A stretch of 64,000 nt of DNA from positions 5,242,053 to 5,306,052 of the forward strand of contig NC_020504.1 of the NCBI RefSeq assembly GCF_000349325.1, written 5' to 3'. Source of the stretch: Streptomyces davaonensis JCM 4913 (GTDB lineage Bacteria; Actinomycetota; Actinomycetes; Streptomycetales; Streptomycetaceae). The notes beneath the pieces were generated by a model, which searched no databases, was not told the DNA's origin, and was given only the letters and a program-made list of their open reading frames with translations. Made by a program: the position numbers and the translations under genes. Positions 55,127-63,089 of this stretch are shown piece by piece (the stretch's first letter is position 1; every line of letters starts with the position of its first letter).

Positions 55127-56686
55127 CTACCTTCGAATGCCGGTGGCGAACGGGAGCGTGTTCACGAAGGCGCGGTGGTGCTCGCGGTCGCACCACTCCA
55201 GCTTCAGGTACGACTTCCCGGCCGACGCCCGGATGGTCCGCTTGTCGCGGGCCAGGGACTCCGGGGAGCGGGAGGAGACGGTGATCCAGCCGACGAGGTT
55301 CACGCCGGCGGCACCGCTGGCCAGGTCCTCGCCGCGCTGGTCGAGACGGTTGTGGGCGGCGATGTCACGGGGGTCGACGGTCCGGTTCATCTTGGCGGCG
55401 CGGGAGGCCTCGGCCTCGTCGTTGGTCTTCTCCGTGAGCATTCGCTCGATGGCGATCTCGGTGGGTTCGAGGTCCATCGTGACGGCGACCGTGCGGATGA
55501 CGTCCGGGGTGTGGACCAGCAGGGGGGCCAGGAAGTTGACGCCGACGGGCGTCATCGGCCATTCCTTCACCCAGGCCGTGGCATGGCACCAGGGCGCGCG
55601 CGTGGACGACTCCCGGGTCTTGGCCTGGAGGTAGGTGGGCTCCATGGCGTCCAGCTCGGCCGGCCAGGCATTACGTTTCGTCATCGCCTGGATGTGGTCG
55701 ATCGGATGGTCCGGGTCGTACATGGAATGGATGAGTGAGGCCAGCCGCCCCTGACCGAGCGGCTGCCGCACCCGGATGTCGGCCTCCTGGAGCCGTGAGC
55801 AGATGTCCGTCAGCTCACGGGCCATGACCACGGCGAGCCCGGCGTCCTTGTCGACCTTCCGGCCCTGCTGCGGACGCGCGGCCCGCGCCATGGCGTGGCC
55901 CTCGGCGGCCAGTTCGCGGTTGTAGTGCATGCACGCGACGAGATACGCCCGGTGCTGCTCGCTGCTGGTCGACACCATCGACTGAAGCTGGTCGTACGAC
56001 TGCTGGAGCCAGCCCAGCGCCTTGTCGTCCCCGCGTACGGCGACGTCCTTGGCGTGGGCGTCCGGGTCGGCCGGGAGGGTACGGGCGAGCATCTGGATTC
56101 GGGTGACGAACCCGTCGCCGTTGGCCACGTGCTTGAGCAGCGTGCCGAACCGGTCGACGAGCGCTTCCTGGTCCTCGGAGTCCCGCAGTCCTACGCCCGG
56201 GCCCTCGATCTCGATGGCGGCGGTGACGGTACGGCGGTCCGCGTGCAGCAGTACGGCGATCTCGTCGGGGCCGAACGGGGCGGCGAGCCAGGTGATCCGG
56301 CCGATCCCGGGCGGCGGCCCGACCTCGATCTCGCGCCCGTCGATCCGGGTGCCCGCCTCCATCGCCGCCGAGCGGTAGACGGTGCCCGAGCGCAGGGTGC
56401 GCTTGAAGCTGCGGTTGATCTCGAACCACTTGTAGAACGTGCGGCGCTTGTACGGCACGTAGACCGCGGCCAGCGCCAGCATGGGGAAGCCCATCAGCAG
56501 CACGATGCGCAGGGACAGGACGGGGACGAGGAGCCCGCACATCATGCCGAGGAACGCGCCGCCGATGATCAGCGCGATCTCGCCGGTCTCACGATTCCGG
56601 CCGACGATCGCGTTCGGCCGGGCGCGGCCGATCAGATATGTACGGCGGGGCGTGACCGCATGGGACACGTGGGACTCGGTCGTCAA
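55127..56686 (-). CDS. SCO6880-family membrane protein
   Basis: A 519-residue protein with two N-terminal membrane segments (about 38-80) followed by a large soluble domain that resembles the N-terminal part of VirB4, so with VirB4 it may reproduce a split TraC/VirB4. The start is TTG at 56686 with GGAGGTGA about 7 nt upstream; it overlaps the stop of the upstream gene as TTGA, so translation is coupled. A GTG six codons later is an alternative. Partner genes on both sides are of the same operon. Confidence 0.8.
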   Translation of the reverse strand: MTTESHVSHAVTPRRTYLIGRARPNAIVGRNRETGEIALIIGGAFLGMMCGLLVPVLSLRIVLLMGFPMLALAAVYVPYKRRTFYKWFEINRSFKRTLRSGTVYRSAAMEAGTRIDGREIEVGPPPGIGRITWLAAPFGPDEIAVLLHADRRTVTAAIEIEGPGVGLRDSEDQEALVDRFGTLLKHVANGDGFVTRIQMLARTLPADPDAHAKDVAVRGDDKALGWLQQSYDQLQSMVSTSSEQHRAYLVACMHYNRELAAEGHAMARAARPQQGRKVDKDAGLAVVMARELTDICSRLQEADIRVRQPLGQGRLASLIHSMYDPDHPIDHIQAMTKRNAWPAELDAMEPTYLQAKTRESSTRAPWCHATAWVKEWPMTPVGVNFLAPLLVHTPDVIRTVAVTMDLEPTEIAIERMLTEKTNDEAEASRAAKMNRTVDPRDIAAHNRLDQRGEDLASGAAGVNLVGWITVSSRSPESLARDKRTIRASAGKSYLKLEWCDREHHRAFVNTLPFATGIRR

Positions 56687-58014
56687 CGCCCTTCACCTCC
56701 CGTGCGGTTGGTACTGCTGTTGCGGGTGTTGCTGGCGTGGGGCGTGTTCACCGGGCTGGTGCCTGACCGGGGCCCGGGTGCGGCGGAGGGGACAGATCCG
56801 CCGCCTCCGTTCGAGGTGCGGGAGCTGTGCGCGGCGACTCCGCCGGCCGCCTGGTTGGCGGGGCGGGGTGCACTGGCGCTCTGGCCGCCGTTGTTGTCGG
56901 CGCGGGAGCTGTGGGTCTTGATGCCCTGGGCGACGAGGGTCGCGGGGGAGCTGATGACGGCGGCGGCCTTGCCTTCGGCGCCCTGCATGATGCGGTTGTT
57001 GCGGGAGCCGGCGATCTCGTCGCCGAAGCCGGGGACGAAGCGGTAGATCATCGCGGACGCGAAGATGGCGAGCAGGATGATGGCGAGGCCGGAGACGACG
57101 GCGGAGAAGGCGTCCGGACCGTCGTCGGCGGAGAGCGCGCCGGCGAGCCCGAGGACGATGACAATGACCGGTTTCACGAGAATGACGGCGATCATGATGC
57201 CCGCCCAGCGGCGGACGTGTCCCCACAGGTTCTTGTCGACCAGGCCCGCGTAGACGACGGTGCCGAGGAGGGCGCCGACGTAGAGCAGGGCGGCTCGGAT
57301 GACGAGCTCCAGCCAGAGGACCCCGGCGGCGAGGATGGAGACCAGCGACACGACGATCAGCATGATCGGTCCGCCGCCGATGTCCTCGCCCTTCTCCAGG
57401 GCGCCGGAGAAAGTGCCGAAGAAGGCGTCCGTCTGGTCACCGGTGGTCTTGGCGAGCACTTCTGAGACACCGTCGGTTGCCGATACGACGGTGTAGAGGA
57501 TGAGGGGCGTGAAGGCGGACGCGAGCACGGTGAGCCAGAGGAACCCGATGGCTTCGCTGATGGCGGTGGTGAGGGGGACCCCTCTGACGGCTCGCTTGGC
57601 CACGGCCAGCAGCCACAGCAGGAGGGTGAGGATCGTGGACGCCGCGAACACGACCGCGTACTGCTGAAGGAACTTGGGGTTAGTGAAGTCGACGTTCGCC
57701 GTGTCCTTCACGGCTTCACTGAGCTTGTCGACGGTCCAGGAGGCGGCGTCTGCGCAGCCCTTGGCGAGGGAGGAGAGGGGGTCGAGGGTGGAGGTGGGGT
57801 CGAGGGTGCCGCCTCGGGATCCGGATCCGCCGCCGTTGTTGCCGCTTTCGCAGTAGTCCTTGGCGGGGCCGACGATGAGGTCACAGTTGTCCTCCGACGG
57901 GGTCGGAGAAGGCGTGGGCGCGGCGGCAGCACGCGTGGCCAGCAGCACGGCCGTGGTCTGTACGGCGGTGAGGGCGGCGGCGACCTTGAGCACGCGGCGC
58001 GGGCTACCGGGCAT
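56683..58014 (-). CDS. VirB6/TrbL-like polytopic membrane protein
   Basis: A 443-residue protein with a signal-like N terminus, a short Pro/Ser/Gly region and about seven transmembrane segments between residues 115 and 335, then a Ser/Pro/Asn-rich cytoplasmic tail. This layout matches TrbL/VirB6 inner-membrane components of T4SS. The ATG at 58014 overlaps the end of the upstream gene by 11 nt, and its stop overlaps the downstream TTG. Confidence 0.78.
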   Translation of the reverse strand: MPGSPRRVLKVAAALTAVQTTAVLLATRAAAAPTPSPTPSEDNCDLIVGPAKDYCESGNNGGGSGSRGGTLDPTSTLDPLSSLAKGCADAASWTVDKLSEAVKDTANVDFTNPKFLQQYAVVFAASTILTLLLWLLAVAKRAVRGVPLTTAISEAIGFLWLTVLASAFTPLILYTVVSATDGVSEVLAKTTGDQTDAFFGTFSGALEKGEDIGGGPIMLIVVSLVSILAAGVLWLELVIRAALLYVGALLGTVVYAGLVDKNLWGHVRRWAGIMIAVILVKPVIVIVLGLAGALSADDGPDAFSAVVSGLAIILLAIFASAMIYRFVPGFGDEIAGSRNNRIMQGAEGKAAAVISSPATLVAQGIKTHSSRADNNGGQSASAPRPANQAAGGVAAHSSRTSNGGGGSVPSAAPGPRSGTSPVNTPHASNTRNSSTNRTGGEGR

Positions 58015-58810
58015 AGGTGAAGCCTCCGTACTCCTCGACGGCCTTGGCCATCTCGTCGGCGCTGGACGCCTTGTTGTCCCCGGGCACGGGTGAAGGCCCG
58101 TCCTTCTGGGCGAAGCTTTCGACCTTCCAGTCGTCGGCCCAGCGCAGCTTGAGCGTCATGGTGAACCAGTCGCTGCTGACCGGGTCGGTGGAGCCCTCTC
58201 CGGCGGTGCCGAAAACTCCCGTGCACCAGACCTCGACGGTCGCGGCAGAGTCCGAGTAGGTCGTGACCTTGGTACCGATCGGCATCGTGCGCGAGACGTA
58301 GGTGTTGCTGCCCGTGGCGTTGCCGTTCTCGTCGAGACCGAGGTTGCTCAGGAATTCCTCGGAGTACGCGGCGTTGAACTTGTCCTCCAACTCGCCCTGC
58401 TTCTCCGCCAGAAAGACCTGCCGCACGATCTCGGAACGCCGGGCCGGCTTGAGCATGTCCGCCGAGACCAGCGTCACCGCATAGTTCGCCGCCGCGCTCT
58501 GCGCCCCCTGTTCATCTCTCGCGTACCCCGCCCCCACAGGCCGCTCTCCGCTCGGTGCGGTGGACGAAGTCTGGGGCTTGTCGGCAGCCGTGTCGTCGGG
58601 TGATGAATCGTCTCCCCCACGGTTCGCAAAGGCGATTGCCGCGATGAGGAGGACGACCACGCCGACCACCGTGATCAGGCTTCGGGAAGAGGAGCGGGTG
58701 GGGCGCCGGGCGCCGCCGTAGGTGTCGCCGCTGCCCTCCGGTAGCCGTGTCCGGGTATGGCCCGTGCCTCCGTAGCCGCCGGAGGGCTCGTGCTGGTCGC
58801 CGAGACTCAT
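58004..58810 (-). CDS. VirB8/conjugal-transfer-like membrane protein
   Basis: A 268-residue single-pass membrane protein: an Arg/Gly-rich cytoplasmic N terminus, one transmembrane helix (about 44-62), a Pro/Ser linker, and a C-terminal soluble domain (about 100-265) that fits the VirB8/TcpC-like fold of conjugation proteins. The ATG at 58810 is the first codon; 11-nt overlap with the next gene. Confidence 0.75.
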   Translation of the reverse strand: MSLGDQHEPSGGYGGTGHTRTRLPEGSGDTYGGARRPTRSSSRSLITVVGVVVLLIAAIAFANRGGDDSSPDDTAADKPQTSSTAPSGERPVGAGYARDEQGAQSAAANYAVTLVSADMLKPARRSEIVRQVFLAEKQGELEDKFNAAYSEEFLSNLGLDENGNATGSNTYVSRTMPIGTKVTTYSDSAATVEVWCTGVFGTAGEGSTDPVSSDWFTMTLKLRWADDWKVESFAQKDGPSPVPGDNKASSADEMAKAVEEYGGFTYAR

Positions 58811-58975
58811 ACCGCGTACGCCCCTTCACCGTCGTACCGGAAGCCGTTGAAGTACGACGGTAGCCGTGCTGGTTCCCGCGCGGGCGCGGTGTGGTGACTC
58901 GACATCAGGGAAACGCAACCTCAGCCGGTGGGCACGACGGGCGGGTGGAAGGGACGGGGACCGGACCGGGCGCGG

Positions 58976-59284
58976 CTACACGGCCATGCCGTACACGATG
59001 GTGAAGAGCGTGCCGAGCGATCCGATGATGAAGACGCCGGTCAGGCCCGCGATGATGAGACCCTTGCCCTGTTCCGCGCTGAACGTGTCGCGCAGCGCGG
59101 TCGCGCCGATGCGCTGCTTGGCGGCGCCCCAGATGGCGATCCCGAGGCAGAGCAGGATGGCGACGGCCATCACCACCTCGATCATCACCTTGGCCTCGTT
59201 GCCCAGGCTGCCGAAGGGGCCCCAGTCCGGAGCGATCCCGCCGATGATGGTGTTGATGTCTCCCTTATCGGCCGCAAAGAGCAT
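58976..59284 (-). CDS. Small membrane protein heading the T4SS-like cluster
   Basis: A 102-residue protein with two transmembrane helices (about 22-45 and 75-95) and a short loop between, the layout of small T4SS or pilin-like (VirB2-type) subunits. The ATG at 59284 lies 8 nt after GGGGCGG; a GTG three codons upstream is possible. It is the first of six minus-strand genes, separated by 165 bp from the next. Confidence 0.65.
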   Translation of the reverse strand: MLFAADKGDINTIIGGIAPDWGPFGSLGNEAKVMIEVVMAVAILLCLGIAIWGAAKQRIGATALRDTFSAEQGKGLIIAGLTGVFIIGSLGTLFTIVYGMAV

Positions 59285-59575
59285 GTAAGTCACCGCCCCT
59301 GTTGGGTAGTTCCACTCCTCTGTCGTGGCGCAGAGGTCAGGCCTCATTGTCGCCGACAATGGCGCCGGCGTATGTCGACTTGGCGTCATTGATTGGCGGG
59401 TTTCGTACGAACGCCTTGTCTTGAGTCGTATCGTCACTCTGTGTATCACGGCTGGTCACGCCGGGCAACGAAGTGAGAGCGGAACCTGTGTGTGGTTCCG
59501 TCGTTGACCCCTCTTACGGGCACGTGTTCCCCGGGTGAAGGCTACGCCCTCGGCGGTGGTCGAAGTCGCCGACGG

Positions 59576-60178
59576 TCAGCGGGGCTTCAGGCCGTGCAGC
59601 AGGACGTGGACCAGACCGTCGACGCCGGCCAGGGCCGCTTCCGGGGTCAGCCAGCCGGCGGAGATGAAGTCGGCGACGCCGTGGAGTGTGGCGCCCGTGA
59701 CGAGGTTGAGCTGCTCGGGGTCGCCCTCGATGATCTCGCCGCGGCGCTGGGCGTCCGCCAGGATCCGGTCCAGGCTCCCGATCGTCTGCTCGACGGCGAC
59801 GGCCATCTGCTCGGAGGCGTCGGGCTCGTGCTTGCGGGCGTACATCAGTTCCAGCAGCTCGGCGTTGTCGATGGCGAAGCCGAGGTAGGCGCGGGCGAGG
59901 GCGGTGAGCCGGGGCTCCAGGGGGAGCGCGGGGTCCTCGGCCGCCGCCAGGACGCGGGCGAGCCGCTCGAACCCGGTCAGCGCCAGGGCGTTCAGCAGGG
60001 CCTGCTTGTCCTTGAAGTGCCGGCCGGGGGCGGCGTGGCTGACGCCGACCTCGCGGGCGAGTTCGCGGAGCGAGAGGGAGGCGGTGCCCTTCTCCCGCAG
60101 GGTGCGTTCCGCTGCCGTGAGCAGGGCGGTGCGCAGGTCTCCGTGGTGGTAGGGGCGGGTCTCGGGCATGCGCACCAT
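59576..60178 (-). CDS. TetR-family transcriptional regulator
   Basis: A 200-residue TetR regulator with N-terminal HTH (LRELAREVGVSHAAPGRHFKDKQALLNAL). It is divergent from the SDR gene, whose near-consensus promoter contains a palindrome TGTCA-T-TGACA; it probably represses that gene. Start ATG 60178, alternative ATG 60169. Together with the SDR it forms a small accessory unit between the T4SS-like cluster and the cell-wall hydrolase. Confidence 0.88.
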   Translation of the reverse strand: MVRMPETRPYHHGDLRTALLTAAERTLREKGTASLSLRELAREVGVSHAAPGRHFKDKQALLNALALTGFERLARVLAAAEDPALPLEPRLTALARAYLGFAIDNAELLELMYARKHEPDASEQMAVAVEQTIGSLDRILADAQRRGEIIEGDPEQLNLVTGATLHGVADFISAGWLTPEAALAGVDGLVHVLLHGLKPR

Positions 60179-60227
60179 CGTAGCTTGATGTTGACTCTGA
60201 CCACTTTGTTGGCGCTGCCATCATTGT

Positions 60228-60261
60228 TGTCATTGACAGCATTGTTGGCGACGCCTACATT
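60228..60261 (+). promoter_or_regulatory. SDR promoter with overlapping operator
   Basis: TTGACA (60233-60238), 17-bp spacer and TACATT (60256-60261), with the palindrome TGTCA-T-TGACA (60228-60238) over the -35. TTGTTGGCG is repeated at 60206 and 60242. The ATG at 60270 follows 8 bp after the -10, so the mRNA may be leaderless or nearly so. Confidence 0.6.
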
Positions 60262-60269
60262 CGGGAGAC

Positions 60270-61184
60270 ATGACCGAGACGAAGCAGCAGCAGTGGACCG
60301 CGACCGATCTCCCCGATCTGCATGGCCGTACGGCCGTCGTCACCGGTGCCAACAGCGGCATCGGGCTCACCGCCGCCGACGCGCTGGCCCGCGCGGGCGC
60401 GCATGTCGTCTTCGCCGTACGGGATCCGGAGCGCGGCCGGGCCGCTGCCGCGACGGTGAACGGCAGTACGGAGGTACGGCGGCTCGACCTGGCCGATCTG
60501 GCTTCCGTGCGGGAGTTCGCGGCCGGCTGGGAGGGCAGCCCGCTGGATCTGCTGATCAACAACGCGGGCGTGATGATGCTTCCGAAGCAGCGGACCAAGG
60601 ATGGCTTCGAGATGCAGTTCGGCACGAACCACCTCGGGCACTTCGCCCTGACGAACCTGCTCCTGCCGCACATCACCGGCCGCGTCGTCACCGTCTCCTC
60701 CGCCGCCCACCGCTGGGGCGACGGCACGATCCACTTCGACGACCTCAACATGGACGCGAACTACGACCCGCGCCGCGCGTACGGCCAGTCCAAACTGGCG
60801 AACCTGCTCTTCACGCTGGAACTCCAGCGCCGTCTGACGAACTCCGGCTCGCGCGCGTGCGCCCTGGCCGCCCACCCCGGCTACTCGGCCACCAACCTCC
60901 AGAGCCACGCCGCCAGCCCGGTGGCCCGGTTCGGGATGCGCCTCTCCAACCGCTTCGCGGCCCAGTCCGACCGCGCGGGGTGCCTGCCGACCCTGTACGC
61001 CGCCACCCAGGACCTGCCCGGCGCCAGCTATGTCGGCCCGGACGGCTGGGGCGAGTGGCGCGGCGGCCCCACGCTGGTGAGCCGGTCGCGGGCGGCGAGC
61101 GACCCGGCGGTGGCGCGGCGACTCTGGGCGGTGTCGGAGGAACTTACGGGGGTGCGGTGCCCGTTGGAGGTTCAGGTGGCCTGA
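60270..61184 (+). CDS. Short-chain dehydrogenase/reductase
   Basis: A 304-residue NAD(P)-dependent oxidoreductase. It has the TGxxxGIG cofactor site (TGANSGIGLTAA), NNAG (LLINNAGVMM) and the catalytic Ser/Tyr/Lys in VSSAAHRWG and YGQSKLANL. The substrate is unknown. It starts at ATG 60270 close behind a strong promoter controlled by the divergent TetR. Confidence 0.9.
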   Translation: MTETKQQQWTATDLPDLHGRTAVVTGANSGIGLTAADALARAGAHVVFAVRDPERGRAAAATVNGSTEVRRLDLADLASVREFAAGWEGSPLDLLINNAGVMMLPKQRTKDGFEMQFGTNHLGHFALTNLLLPHITGRVVTVSSAAHRWGDGTIHFDDLNMDANYDPRRAYGQSKLANLLFTLELQRRLTNSGSRACALAAHPGYSATNLQSHAASPVARFGMRLSNRFAAQSDRAGCLPTLYAATQDLPGASYVGPDGWGEWRGGPTLVSRSRAASDPAVARRLWAVSEELTGVRCPLEVQVA

Positions 61185-61203
61185 AGGGTCATGAACGGTC
61201 CTG

Positions 61204-61557
61204 CTAGGCGTCGCCGTCCAGGCCGTCCCGGAGCGCCTGTGCGGTGGTGGCCGGGTCGTAGTCCTCGGCGACCCCCTGGACAAGGATGATGTCGCCGGTG
61301 ATGTGCCGTGACCGGAGCGGAGCGATGTCCCGATAGGCGGGCGAGTCCCACCACTCCCGAGCCTCGGCAATCCCAGGAAACTCGATCATCACCACATCAC
61401 CGGGCCAGCAGCCCTCCACCGTCTCCTGCTCCCTCACGCCGTGCACCAGGAAACGACCGCCGTACGGCTCGAAGGTGGCGCCGATGCGCTCGATGTACTC
61501 GGCGATCTCGACGTGCGGGGTGATCTCGCGCAGGTGGGCTATGGCGTAGGCGGTCAT
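61204..61557 (-). CDS. DUF1330-family protein
   Basis: A 117-residue dimeric alpha/beta-barrel-like protein of the DUF1330 (NIPSNAP-like) type, with the family segments GGRFLVHG, VVMIEFPGIAEAREWWDSPAY and a YRDIAPLR region. Function unknown. It converges on the SDR gene with 19 bp between. Confidence 0.82.
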   Translation of the reverse strand: MTAYAIAHLREITPHVEIAEYIERIGATFEPYGGRFLVHGVREQETVEGCWPGDVVMIEFPGIAEAREWWDSPAYRDIAPLRSRHITGDIILVQGVAEDYDPATTAQALRDGLDGDA

Positions 61558-61671
61558 GGCGGGGTCCTTCCGTGTCGGCGCAGCCGGTGCGTACGGGCTC
61601 CTTACATCAACGATCGTGTCAGCGGGCCTGCCCGGGGTCGATGACCTGCCAGGTAATGGGGCATACGGCGT

Positions 61672-61989
61672 CTACATCGCAGACGAGATCCGATGGCGCA
61701 TGCCCTCAAGCCACCGTCGCAGTGTCATGCCTCTGGGGGGAAGGAGTTCGAGCCCCAGGATGTGTGTCGCCTGCTTGAGCTCCTGGTCCGAGGTGACGAT
61801 GGCAAGGATCTGAGTGATCTCCTCGGCAGCGCGCCCGGCTTCCTCTCCGTCCATGTCGCCGAGATAGTCATCGATGGCCTCCTCCCAACTGCCGTACCAG
61901 TCAGGGAAGTCCTGACAGAAATAGGCACCCAGCAGCTGACTCAGGGCAAGAAACCGCTCGTTCCATTCCCAGGCGTTCTGTGAGTTCAA
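61672..61989 (-). CDS. CdiI-like contact-dependent-inhibition immunity protein
   Basis: A 105-residue acidic protein matching the CdiI_2 (PF18593) immunity family, with LLGAYFCQDFPDWYGSWEEAIDDYL. No toxin or CdiA gene is next to it, so it is an orphan immunity gene or a remnant. The start is TTG 61989, which lacks a visible Shine-Dalgarno; the 5' end may be truncated. A tRNA-like fragment lies 33-60 bp upstream. Confidence 0.65.
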   Translation of the reverse strand: MNSQNAWEWNERFLALSQLLGAYFCQDFPDWYGSWEEAIDDYLGDMDGEEAGRAAEEITQILAIVTSDQELKQATHILGLELLPPRGMTLRRWLEGMRHRISSAM

Positions 61990-62022
61990 CAGTCGATTCG
62001 CAATTGCCTGTCATGTACCCCG

Positions 62023-62050
62023 CAAGCCTGGCCGGGATTTGAACCAGCGT
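62023..62050 (-). other. tRNA T-arm-like fragment
   Basis: On the minus strand GGTTCAAATCCCGGCCAGGCT contains a typical T-loop (GGTTCAAATCC, 62045-62035) but no D-arm, anticodon or acceptor stem upstream. A possible remnant of a tRNA or of an integration site. Confidence 0.3.
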
Positions 62051-62136
62051 CACCACCCCCTCCACGCATCCCTGCCAGGGCGCGCAGCGCGTGATCGCCG
62101 AAGTCGCCTCTGCCGCCCACGGCTATGCTCGCCGCC

Positions 62137-62994
62137 ATGCCGCGACGCGAGGTGGGGCAGGGGCGAGCGGTCGCCGGGTGGTGGGCCGAGGTGGTGGAGC
62201 GGGAGCGGTTGGTGGGGCCGTGGCCGTGGCCCGTGCAGGAGGTGTCGGCGCGGCGTGACGGGCTGCGTGTCGAAACCGCAGTCGGTTCGGTGACCAGCGT
62301 CGACGACACCGGGCGCACCCGCTGGACCCAGCGCTGCGCGGGCCGTCCCAATGCCGTCCATCTCTCCGGTGACCGGGTCCTGGTGACCACGGACTCCCTG
62401 GAGTACACCGCCTGGGGCATCCTCGGGCCGGCCCTGCTGCTCGACCTCGCCGACGGCCGTCTGATCGCCGAACTCCGGGGCGAACGCGGTGCCGCGCGCG
62501 GCGGTGGGCGCTTCCTGCTCGGGCTGGAGGGCTACGACTGCTTCGACACCTGGGAGTACGACCGGGACGGCAACCGCACCGACGCCTGGCGCTCGTACGG
62601 CCACTACGTCGTCGGCACCGGTGTGCGGGTCGTCGAGGCCGACCGGATCCGCCCGACCAAGGGTCGTGTGGTCCGCCTGCTCCCCGGTGGCGTCGTGCAA
62701 CCCGGGCCGCCCCTCTCCGATCCGCAGCCGCCCGAGCCGCTCGTCCTGAGCGACGGCACGATCCTCGTCCTGGACGGCACCCGACTTCAGGCCGTCGACC
62801 GCGGCCTGAGCAGTCGTGCGCTCGTCGAACTCGACGGAGTCGCGACGGACTTCGGTCCGCTCACCATGCGGTCGTTGCGGCGCACCGGCGAGCGGGTGAT
62901 GGTTCGGGTTGGGGAGCCCCTTCCCGACGAACCCACGCAGTTCACCATCCACACCTGGACCGTCGCCCTGCGGCGACTGCCGACCACCATCTGA
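62137..62994 (+). CDS. Hypothetical protein, beta-propeller-like
   Basis: A 285-residue protein without recognised motifs. It is rich in beta-strand-like segments separated by Gly-Asp turns, as in PQQ-like or WD-like propellers. ATG 62137 (MPRREVGQG) is used; ATG 62125 is the longer in-frame option. It stands between the immunity gene and the cell-wall hydrolase. Confidence 0.55.
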   Translation: MPRREVGQGRAVAGWWAEVVERERLVGPWPWPVQEVSARRDGLRVETAVGSVTSVDDTGRTRWTQRCAGRPNAVHLSGDRVLVTTDSLEYTAWGILGPALLLDLADGRLIAELRGERGAARGGGRFLLGLEGYDCFDTWEYDRDGNRTDAWRSYGHYVVGTGVRVVEADRIRPTKGRVVRLLPGGVVQPGPPLSDPQPPEPLVLSDGTILVLDGTRLQAVDRGLSSRALVELDGVATDFGPLTMRSLRRTGERVMVRVGEPLPDEPTQFTIHTWTVALRRLPTTI

Positions 62995-63089
62995 TCCGGC
63001 GTCATAGCCGTCCTGGTTGCGCCCGGTTCCGCGTGGGAAGCTCCTAGACTGGCGCGGGCGGACTCCCGGTGGATGAGGGGCGGTTGACG

